This document shows positions 57,686 to 64,000 of a stretch of 64,000 bases of DNA, piece after piece. The notes beneath the pieces are model-generated. The model ran no database searches. It saw nothing but the letters and a program-made list of their open reading frames with translations, and had not been told where the DNA came from. Source of the DNA: an uncultured Ruminiclostridium sp. (GTDB lineage: Bacteria > Bacillota > Clostridia > Oscillospirales > Ruminococcaceae); NCBI GenBank assembly GCA_934454635.1, contig CAKSFR010000003.1, positions 1-64,000 of the forward strand. Reading direction: 5' to 3'. The first letter of the stretch is position 1. The number at the start of each line of letters is the position of its first letter. The position numbers were made by a program, and so were the translations under genes.

Positions 57686-59134
57686 ATGGCTGAGGTTGTT
57701 ACAAGATTTGCGCCCAGTCCGACCGGCTTTATGCACATCGGAAACCTGAGAACGGCGCTGTATTCATATCTTATCGCGAAAGCGAATAACGGAAAATTTA
57801 TTCTGCGTATTGAGGACACCGACCAAGAACGCCTTGTCGAGGGCGCGGTTGACGTTATTTACAGCACGCTTGAAATGACGGGGATAAAGTATGACGAGGG
57901 TCCCGATATCGGCGGCCCGAACGGTCCGTATATCCAGAGCGAGCGTAAGGACATCTATATGAAGTACGCAAAGGAGCTTGTCGAAAAGGGCTATGCGTAT
58001 TACTGCTTCTGCACAAAGGAGCGCCTTGAAAAAATCCACGAGGACGGCGAGATCGGCGCGGGCTACGACCGTCACTGCCGCGACCTTCCGAAAGAAGAGG
58101 TCGAACGGAACCTTGCTGCGGGAATGCCTTTCGTAATTCGTCAGAAAATGCCGCTTGAGGGCAGTACAGGCTATGACGACGTTGTTTTCGGGCATATCGA
58201 AATCGAAAACAGTGAAATGCAGGATCAGATCCTGATGAAAGCCGACGGCTTTCCGACCTATAACTTCTGTCACGTTGTTGACGACCACCTCATGGGCGTA
58301 ACGCACGTCGTGCGCGGCTGCGAATATCTCACTTCAACGCCGAAATATGTTTTGCTCTATGACGCGTTCGGCTGGGAACGTCCTGTTTATTGTCACTTGC
58401 CGCTGCTTATGGGCAAGAACGAGGACGGCTCGACAAGCAAGCTTTCCAAGCGCCATGGCTCGGTAAGCTTTCAGGAGCTTGTAAAGAACGGTTATCTCCC
58501 GCAAGCGATAATCAACTATATGGCGTTTACGGGCTGGTGTCCGAAGGATACGAACGAGGAATTTTTCACGCTCGCGGAGCTTGAAAAGGTGTTTTCAATC
58601 GAGGGCATAAGCAAATCTCCCGCAGTTTTCGATTATGAAAAGCTGCTTTGGTTCAACAGTCACTATATAAAGGAAATGCCCGAGGCGGAATTTATCGAAA
58701 AGGCGAAGCCGTTTTACAGCGACGAGCTGAAGCCCTTTGCGAACGACCCGAGAGTTGCGAAAATGGTTCAGAGCCGAATTTCAACATTCCCCGAAGTAAA
58801 CGAAAAGGCTGCGTTTTTGGCGGGACTTCCCGAGTTTGGAGCGGAGCTTTATGTGAACAAAAAGAACAAGACTACCGCCGAAATGGCGAAAAGCGTTCTC
58901 GAAGCGGCAATCCCCGTGCTTGAAAACGTGAGCGACTGGAACAATGACGCGCTTTTCGAGCTGCTCAAGCAGTTCGCACAGGAAAAGGAGCTTAAAGCGG
59001 GCGCTGTAATGTGGATCATCAGAATCGGCGTTTCCGGTCTGGCGGTAACTCCCGGCGGCGCGACCGAACTTATGGAGGTTCTCGGCAAGGAAGAAGCCTT
59101 AAAGCGTCTTAAAACGAGCCTTGAAAGACTTTAA
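57686..59134 (+). CDS. gltX: Glutamyl-tRNA synthetase
   Basis: 482 residues. Class I motifs: PTGFMHIGNLRTALYSY (HIGH as HIGN) and KLSKRHGSV (KMSKS-like). It charges tRNA-Glu, and in organisms without GlnRS also tRNA-Gln. FVIRQKMP, NFCHVVDDHLMGVTHVVRG and the anticodon-binding C-terminal domain are present. It follows the GH13 gene by 24 bp and is followed by metG 15 bp later. The gene starts behind AAAGGATCTG. No T-box precedes it. Confidence 0.96.
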   Translation: MAEVVTRFAPSPTGFMHIGNLRTALYSYLIAKANNGKFILRIEDTDQERLVEGAVDVIYSTLEMTGIKYDEGPDIGGPNGPYIQSERKDIYMKYAKELVEKGYAYYCFCTKERLEKIHEDGEIGAGYDRHCRDLPKEEVERNLAAGMPFVIRQKMPLEGSTGYDDVVFGHIEIENSEMQDQILMKADGFPTYNFCHVVDDHLMGVTHVVRGCEYLTSTPKYVLLYDAFGWERPVYCHLPLLMGKNEDGSTSKLSKRHGSVSFQELVKNGYLPQAIINYMAFTGWCPKDTNEEFFTLAELEKVFSIEGISKSPAVFDYEKLLWFNSHYIKEMPEAEFIEKAKPFYSDELKPFANDPRVAKMVQSRISTFPEVNEKAAFLAGLPEFGAELYVNKKNKTTAEMAKSVLEAAIPVLENVSDWNNDALFELLKQFAQEKELKAGAVMWIIRIGVSGLAVTPGGATELMEVLGKEEALKRLKTSLERL

Positions 59135-59149
59135 TGGAGGTTTTGCAGA

Positions 59150-61168
59150 ATGAGTGAAGATAAAAAAGAATTTGTAAAGCACGAAATTCCGCGTCCGGAA
59201 TTTCCGAAGCGTGCGGTTATCACCGGAGGAATGCCTTACGGCAACAAAACGCTTCATTTCGGGCATATCGGCGGCGTGTTTGTTTTTGCCGACGTTTATG
59301 CGCGTTTTCTGCGTGACAGAATCGGCGATGAGAACGTAATTTTTGTTTCGGGGACGGACTGCTACGGTTCGCCTATCGCGGAAAGCTACCGCAAGCTCTG
59401 CGCCGAGGGAAATTTTAAGGGCACTATCCACGATTTCGTTGAAATGAACCACAAGGCGCAGAAGAAAACGCTTGACGACTACATGATAAGCCTGAACATT
59501 TTCGGTGCGTCGGGGCTTGGCAGAACCGCTGAGATTCACAACGACGTTTCAGATAAGTTTATCCGCCGCCTGTATGAAAACGGACACCTGCGCAAGATAA
59601 GCACAAAGCAGTTCTACGACGAAAAGGCGGGCTGCTTTCTTAACGGCCGTCAGGTAATCGGAAAATGCCCAGTTGACGGCTGCAATTCCGAAAAGGGCTA
59701 TGCGGACGAATGCGACCTCGGGCATCAGTATATGCCGGAGAGCCTTATTGACCCGAAGAGCACGCTTACGGGAGAAACTCCCGTTATGCGCGATGTTGAC
59801 AACTGGTATTTCGACCTGCCCGCATATAATGCTCTGCTGAAAGAATACACCGCGAAAATTTCCAAAATGAAAAATGTGCGCCCGCTTGTTTCAAGCACTA
59901 TTTCGGAATTTCTCTGCGACCCGGTTATCCACATAAAAAATGAACTGCTCGACAAATACGAGGCGGTAAAGTCGCAGCTTCCCGAGCATGAATTTTCGGA
60001 GGAAAATAAAAAGCCGTCGTTTACTATCGGGTTTAAGACGCTCGACGAGATGAACGAGGCGTGCGCAGTGCTTTCCGCGAACGGAATACGCTACCGCACA
60101 GGCAAAACGCTCGTTCCGTTCCGCCTTACGGGAAATATCGAGTGGGGCGTAAAGGCTCCCGTTCTCGAGGGTGAGGACCCGCTCACCGTATGGGTATGGC
60201 CGGAGTCGCTCTGGGCGCCGATCTCGTTCACAAAGGCTGTTCTCGAGCAGCAGGGAAAGGACATGGAGGACTGGAGAAAATACTGGTGCTCAAAGGACGC
60301 GCAGGTTTATCAGTTTATCGGCGCGGATAACATTTATTTCTACGGCGTTGCCGAAATGGCTATGTTTATGGGGCTTCAGAAAGGCGAAAACGTGGTCGAT
60401 CCGCCCGACGGAGAAATGCAGCTTCCTATTCTCTGCGCAAACAACCACATACTGTTCCTTGACAAGAAAGCGTCCAGCTCAGGCGCGGTAAAGCCGCCTA
60501 TGGCTGCCGATTTACTGAATTATTACACTGCCGAACAGCTTCGTATGCACTATCTCGGACTTGGGCTTGGACAGCGCAGCGTGAGCTTCCAGCCGAAGCC
60601 GCTCAACCCGCAGGCGAAGCCCGAAGATCCCGACCCTGTTGTTAAGGACGGCTTCCTGCTGTCGAACGTTTTCAACCGCATAATCCGCACCTGCATTTAC
60701 GCCTGCCAGAAATATTACGACGGGGTTATGCCTGTCGGAGAGGTTGATGAACAGGTCCTTGCGGACGCGAAAAAGGCGATACTCGACTATGAACGTTTCA
60801 TGTATCGCTTTGAATTTCATCAGGCGACCTACGTTCTCGACAGCTATATCCGCAAGGCGAGCAAGTATATGGCGAAAAATCTCGGCGACGCGGATAAGAA
60901 CAATGATGACGAGCTGCGCCGCAGAACGCTTATTCAGCTGTTTCACATGATACGCACGGCGGCGGTTCTGCTTCACCCTATGGCGCCGAAGGGAACCGAA
61001 ATGATACTTGAATATTTGCAGCTCGACAAGAGCTTCTGGAGCTGGGAGAAGATTTTCGATACGATTTCGGATTTCACCGGAGGAAAGGATCACAAGCTGA
61101 AATTCCTCGAACCGAGAGTGGACTTCTTTACGAAGCATCCAAGCCAGTTTTCGGGCGCGGAGGAATAA
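59150..61168 (+). CDS. metG: Methionyl-tRNA synthetase-like, class I tRNA ligase with altered KMSKS
   Basis: 672 residues. The HIGH motif FGHIGG lies within TGGMPYGNKTLHFGHIGGVF, and the Cys-rich zinc insert reads CPVDGCNSEKGYADECDLGH. The family region VWVWPESLWAPISF and FIGADNIYFYGVAEMAMF matches MetRS. The KMSKS loop is KASSSG (440-445): the second lysine is Ser443. This could lower activity, although a known Clostridial MetG subgroup shares the change as I recall. It forms an operon with gltX (15-bp gap). A terminator at 61237 follows. Confidence 0.85.
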   Translation: MSEDKKEFVKHEIPRPEFPKRAVITGGMPYGNKTLHFGHIGGVFVFADVYARFLRDRIGDENVIFVSGTDCYGSPIAESYRKLCAEGNFKGTIHDFVEMNHKAQKKTLDDYMISLNIFGASGLGRTAEIHNDVSDKFIRRLYENGHLRKISTKQFYDEKAGCFLNGRQVIGKCPVDGCNSEKGYADECDLGHQYMPESLIDPKSTLTGETPVMRDVDNWYFDLPAYNALLKEYTAKISKMKNVRPLVSSTISEFLCDPVIHIKNELLDKYEAVKSQLPEHEFSEENKKPSFTIGFKTLDEMNEACAVLSANGIRYRTGKTLVPFRLTGNIEWGVKAPVLEGEDPLTVWVWPESLWAPISFTKAVLEQQGKDMEDWRKYWCSKDAQVYQFIGADNIYFYGVAEMAMFMGLQKGENVVDPPDGEMQLPILCANNHILFLDKKASSSGAVKPPMAADLLNYYTAEQLRMHYLGLGLGQRSVSFQPKPLNPQAKPEDPDPVVKDGFLLSNVFNRIIRTCIYACQKYYDGVMPVGEVDEQVLADAKKAILDYERFMYRFEFHQATYVLDSYIRKASKYMAKNLGDADKNNDDELRRRTLIQLFHMIRTAAVLLHPMAPKGTEMILEYLQLDKSFWSWEKIFDTISDFTGGKDHKLKFLEPRVDFFTKHPSQFSGAEE

Positions 61169-61170
61169 TA

Positions 61171-61233
61171 TAATACTAATTCCTAATCAATATATAGACG
61201 TTGTCTATAGTAAGATTGAGAAATAGTATAAAA
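61171..61233 (+). repeat. AT-rich repeat family A, copy 5
   Basis: TAATACTAATTCCTAATCAA, TATAGACGTTGTCTATAG, and AATAGTATAAAAAC. It starts 3 bp after the metG stop. The left end equals the inverted right end of the element at 14909-15007. Confidence 0.75.
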
Positions 61234-61236
61234 ACA

Positions 61237-61275
61237 AAATCCCGAAAAGAGCTGTCTTTTCGGGATTTGCTGACG
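61237..61275 (+). terminator. Terminator of the gltX-metG operon
   Basis: A 14-bp stem AAATCCCGAAAAGA/TCTTTTCGGGATTT with loop GCTG. T-richness follows at 61274-61281. Confidence 0.8.
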
Positions 61276-61283
61276 TTTTTTAT

Positions 61284-61353
61284 GTTATTTTCAATCTTTC
61301 GGCAGACAACATTTACAGGAAGCTTCGCCGCTTCTGCGCAGCCGCCGAAAAAG
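61284..61353 (-). repeat. AT-rich repeat family A, copy 6, with GC tail
   Basis: TATTTTCAATCTTTCGGCAG, ACAACATTTACAGGAAGCTTC, and GCCGCTTCTGCGCAGCCGCC match 13265-13340 end to end with about one change in five bases. It is degenerate at the core. Confidence 0.65.
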
Positions 61354-61384
61354 GAAAAACTGCGGTGCTTTGACGAGCCAATGT

Positions 61385-61413
61385 TTGACAAAAATCGCTT
61401 TGTGTGATATAAT
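61385..61413 (+). promoter_or_regulatory. Promoter of pgsA
   Basis: TTGACA (61385-61390), a 17-bp spacer with TG before the -10, and TATAAT (61408-61413). Confidence 0.85.
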
Positions 61414-61529
61414 TACTCCTATATTCAGCCCGCTGCGGCAGAAAATTTTAACAAATGAGGAAAAAACGGTATTTCCCCACTTGTTTTGCAGTAAACTATT
61501 TCATATAACCGGCATGGAGAGGTGATTTG

Positions 61530-62117
61530 ATGCAGAAAAATAAAATCTTTACCATACCTAACATATTATCGTTCTTTCGACTTTTGCTGATACCGATTTT
61601 TGTTTGGGCGTATTGCGGTGCGGAGCTTTATGCGGTTACGGCGATTCTTCTGGTTGTTTCAGGTGTAACCGATGTCCTTGACGGGTTTATTGCCCGCCGC
61701 TTCAACATGATAAGCGACCTCGGAAAAGCGCTTGATCCGATTGCCGATAAGCTTACGCAGGCGGCAATGCTTTTCTGCCTCGTGACGCGCTTTCCGCTTA
61801 TGCTCGTGCCGTTTATATTCCTGCTTATAAAGGAGGCTGTTTCGGGCGCTATGGGGCTTCTTGTAATACGCAAAACAGGCGCGGTTTACGGTGCGGTGTG
61901 GCACGGAAAGGTCACTACGGTTCTGCTCTATCTCACAATGGTTATTCACGTTCTCTGGTACGATATTCCCGAGATAGCGTCCGATTGCATGATTTTCGCG
62001 TGCGTGGGAATGATGCTGCTTTCCATGATTCTGTACAGCTTGCGCAATGTGCGCCTGCTTAAAGACGCAAAGAGAAAGCCGCCTGTAATTGACGAAAATA
62101 TAGGCACGGAAAAATAA
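61530..62117 (+). CDS. pgsA: CDP-diacylglycerol-glycerol-3-phosphate 3-phosphatidyltransferase
   Basis: 195 residues. It makes phosphatidylglycerol phosphate from CDP-diacylglycerol and glycerol-3-phosphate in the membrane. The CDP-alcohol phosphotransferase motif is DVLDGFIARRFNMISDLGKA then LDPIADK, with the four metal-binding Asp residues present. Five or six hydrophobic helices are visible. I choose ATG 61530, preceded by GAGAGGTGATTTG; a TTG at 61527 is adjacent. It could also be a related synthase (phosphatidylinositol or cardiolipin), but length and motif order favour PgsA. Confidence 0.88.
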   Translation: MQKNKIFTIPNILSFFRLLLIPIFVWAYCGAELYAVTAILLVVSGVTDVLDGFIARRFNMISDLGKALDPIADKLTQAAMLFCLVTRFPLMLVPFIFLLIKEAVSGAMGLLVIRKTGAVYGAVWHGKVTTVLLYLTMVIHVLWYDIPEIASDCMIFACVGMMLLSMILYSLRNVRLLKDAKRKPPVIDENIGTEK

Positions 62118-62162
62118 TTTCAGGCAACGCGGGAATGCTCGCGTTATCCGTCAAAAACATAA

Positions 62163-62195
62163 AAGCCGCGGGCTGTTCTGCCTGCGGCTTATTGT
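62163..62195. terminator. Bidirectional terminator between pgsA and ricT
   Basis: Stem AAGCCGC/GCGGCTT, extended by inner GGGC/GCCT, with A-rich and T-rich flanks. Confidence 0.7.
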
Positions 62196-62202
62196 TTTAG
62201 AG

Positions 62203-63066
62203 TTATTCAAGACCTTTCAGGGCTGCAATTTCGTCGCGGTTCACACGGATTTTAGCGTCTTTGATTACCTTTACGTCGTCGCGCTTTACCGAAATCGGCG
62301 GAGCGTCGGGGCTTTTATCAAGCTTGACTTTCAGCACGCCCGTGAGGATATTTGCGTCCTCGACAACGCCGCGACCCTCGGCGGTTTCAACAAGAGCGCC
62401 AGCTTTCGGGGTGATTTTCAGCAGTTCTTCGTAGCAGTCCTGCTCATATTTCAAGCAGCACATAAGTCTGCCGCAGGTTCCCGAAATTTTGGACGGATTG
62501 AGCGAGAGCGACTGCTCTTTCGCCATTTTGATTGAAACGGGTTGGAACTCACCGAGAAAGCTTGAACAGCAGAACGGTCTGCCGCATATTCCGAGTCCGC
62601 CGAGCATTTTCGCTTCGTCGCGCACGCCTATCTGGCGCAGCTCGATCCTCGTGCGATAAATTCCCGCAAGGTCCTTTACAAGCTCGCGGAAGTCAACGCG
62701 GTTTTCGGCAGTGAAATAAAACAGAATTTTGCTGCCGTCGAACGTGTAGTCAACGTCAATAGCCTTCATATCCAGCTTGTGCTCTTCGATTTTCTTTATA
62801 AAGGTGCGCATTATCTCGGTTTCTTTTTCGGCGTTTGATTTTATCGCCTGAAGATCGTCCTTTGAAGCGGGGCGGATAATGGATTTAAGCGGCTGGATAA
62901 CGTTTTCGTCGTTTATTTTTCGGTTAGGTATAACTACCTCGCCGCACTCGATACCACGCGCCGTTTCAACGATAACTTTATCTCCCGCGTTCAGCTTTTT
63001 TCCGCCCGGAGAGAAATAGTAGACCTTTCCGACCTCCTTGAAGCGCACGCCTATAATTTCAGTCAT
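62203..63066 (-). CDS. ricT: PSP1-domain protein RicT (YaaT)
   Basis: 287 residues. RicT/YaaT helps RicA and RicF form an Fe-S-containing complex that controls RNase Y, sporulation and competence in Bacillus. The PSP1 domain (about 10-100) begins VRFKEVGKVYYFSPGGKKL. The cysteines GICGRPFCC and GTCGRLMCCLKY carry the metal cluster. It follows holB on the minus strand by 15 bp, the gene order seen in many Firmicutes. The start follows AAAGGAAAGGTAATTT. Confidence 0.92.
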   Translation of the reverse strand: MTEIIGVRFKEVGKVYYFSPGGKKLNAGDKVIVETARGIECGEVVIPNRKINDENVIQPLKSIIRPASKDDLQAIKSNAEKETEIMRTFIKKIEEHKLDMKAIDVDYTFDGSKILFYFTAENRVDFRELVKDLAGIYRTRIELRQIGVRDEAKMLGGLGICGRPFCCSSFLGEFQPVSIKMAKEQSLSLNPSKISGTCGRLMCCLKYEQDCYEELLKITPKAGALVETAEGRGVVEDANILTGVLKVKLDKSPDAPPISVKRDDVKVIKDAKIRVNRDEIAALKGLE

Positions 63067-63081
63067 AAATTACCTTTCCTT

Positions 63082-64000
63082 TCATATTCCGCTTTCGATA
63101 ACGGAAAACAGTTTTGCGCAGCAATGCGCGTTAAAAAGCTGAAGATTCGGGTTAAAATCAAGCTCTGAGATAAGCTCTCCGACCGCGTCGTACAGCTTCG
63201 AAATTATTTTTATGCTCATTTTTTGAGACATTTGCTTCGCCTGCTCCGAAAAAGCGCCGTCAGCCTTCGCGCCCGAGGAGATCACCGAAGCCTTGGTGAA
63301 TATTTCGGAGAGCAGGTTCAAAAGCTGCCCCGCGTCCTCTCGTGTTTTAACGGACGAAAAGCGTATCGCGCAGTCGTATTCTCTGCCGCCGCAAAGCGCG
63401 TTCGCAATTTCTGCCGCAGCTCGGAAAAGCTCGGCGTCTGCGCCGTTCGCTCCGTCGATGCACTTTCCGATATTTCCGCCGTAAAGCCCGTAAAGCTCTG
63501 CCGCTTTTTCGGCGGGAATACCGCGTTCGGCGAGCGCCGCAAGACATTCGCTGCGGTCTGCGCCGTCGACATTCACTAAAGTAACGCGCGAAAGAATAGT
63601 TTCGAGGATAGGCGCTTTGCTTTCCGCGGTGAAAATGCAGCTGTTGAACGGGAGCGGCTCTTCAATGAACTTCAGAAGCGTATTCTGGCAAGCCGCGCTC
63701 ATTGTATCAAGCTGTTCAAAAACGATTACCCGAAGTTCCCCGTCGTTCGGCGCCATATAGCATTCGGTTATGAAGTCGCGCAGCTCGGCGACCTTATATT
63801 TTTCCATTTCGCGGAGCGGATATACAACGTCGGGGTGGATATGCTGCTCGATACGGCGGCAGTTTTTGCAGCTCATGCACGGTTCGCCGCCGTTTTCGCC
63901 GCAAAGCCTGAGCATGGCGGTGTAATCGGCGAGGACGGTTTTTCCCACGCCTTTTTCGCCGCAGAAAAGCAGCGCGTGGGGAAATCTTCCCGAACGGCGA
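63082..64000 (-). CDS. holB: DNA polymerase III subunit delta' (5' end outside window)
   Basis: At least 306 residues; the frame runs to the right edge. The clamp-loader AAA+ fold shows Walker A GEKGVGKT at the edge, zinc-binding CGENGGEPCMSCKNC, and IFEQLDTMSAACQNTLLKFIEEP, typical of DnaX/HolB. SRVTLVNV is the sensor region. An ATG/GTG at 63948 falls inside the P-loop, so the real start must lie further right. It heads the holB-ricT order seen in many Firmicutes. The truncation is only due to the window end. Confidence 0.9.
   Translation of the reverse strand, partial: RRSGRFPHALLFCGEKGVGKTVLADYTAMLRLCGENGGEPCMSCKNCRRIEQHIHPDVVYPLREMEKYKVAELRDFITECYMAPNDGELRVIVFEQLDTMSAACQNTLLKFIEEPLPFNSCIFTAESKAPILETILSRVTLVNVDGADRSECLAALAERGIPAEKAAELYGLYGGNIGKCIDGANGADAELFRAAAEIANALCGGREYDCAIRFSSVKTREDAGQLLNLLSEIFTKASVISSGAKADGAFSEQAKQMSQKMSIKIISKLYDAVGELISELDFNPNLQLFNAHCCAKLFSVIESGI

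Noticed and set aside
1..64000. CRISPR arrays, complete insertion sequences, rRNA genes or an origin of replication
   Set aside because: No regularly spaced direct repeats, no transposase genes of full length, no rRNA sequence and no DnaA-box clusters were seen.

Overview
The window looks like a chromosomal segment of a low- to mid-GC, Gram-positive, spore-forming Clostridia member, most likely of the Ruminococcaceae/Oscillospiraceae. This is inferred from a sigma-G gene, LPXTG-like surface proteins ending in SPDTG plus a basic tail, DUF1846, DUF4956/VTC and ComFB families, and GH43/GH13 sugar metabolism. Promoters are plain TTGACA-17-TATAAT types, many with TG before the -10. No rRNA, CRISPR array, prophage or complete transposon is visible.

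Layout. 1-5.7 kb: end of an unknown gene, tRNA-Arg, an aspartate-type aminotransferase, then glmS-fkbM-unknown on the minus strand. 5.8-6.2 kb: two identical 105-bp multi-hairpin repeats. 6.4-9.6 kb: a three-gene membrane operon resembling B. subtilis ydjGHI, ending in an SPFH protein with four zinc ribbons. 9.7-16.5 kb: alanine symporter, surface protein, DUF1846 protein, and a DUF4956/VTC pair. 17.4-18.2 kb: sigG, flanked on both sides by multi-hairpin repeats. 18.5-26 kb: patatin lipase behind a lipoprotein pseudogene, an RlmD-like methyltransferase with a C-terminal extension, and an AT-richer XRE plus two-ABC-exporter module. 26-29 kb: mobile-element relics, then divergent TetR/MATE genes. 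29-34 kb: glgB, GH43 and an MFS transporter. 34-37.7 kb: rplJL with an L10 leader, prfB, and a second RlmD-like gene. 37.7-43 kb: a patchwork of AT-rich or duplicated small genes, two tRNAs and a vWA-like protein. 43.8-53.2 kb: a GGDEF/EAL protein, ComFB, an aminotransferase, trpS, a metallophosphoesterase, an MBL protein and two TrkA subunits. 53.3-61.2 kb: glgP, a GH13 enzyme, gltX and metG. 61.5-64 kb: pgsA, ricT and a truncated holB.

The most unusual content is between the genes. Seven copies (six loci, one doubled) of an approximately 85-110 bp element fold as a cloverleaf: an outer stem encloses three hairpins with tiny loops. The arm sequences differ almost completely between copies, yet in the five intact types each arm remains a near-perfect palindrome. 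At two loci the element sits at a fixed distance from a conserved approximately 100-bp block. A second, AT-rich family has the core AGACGTTGTCTATAGGAAGATT and ends resembling TAATACTAATT; it inserts in gene 5' and 3' ends and has rewritten the C-terminus of one protein. Two further inverted-repeat elements (180 and 154 bp) and two decayed gene duplicates complete the picture of intergenic regions shaped by small non-autonomous repeats.

Functionally, glgB, glgP and the GH13 enzyme form a glycogen/alpha-glucan cycle, and GH43 with the MFS transporter suggests use of xylan-derived oligosaccharides. All assignments come from reading the sequence without database searches.
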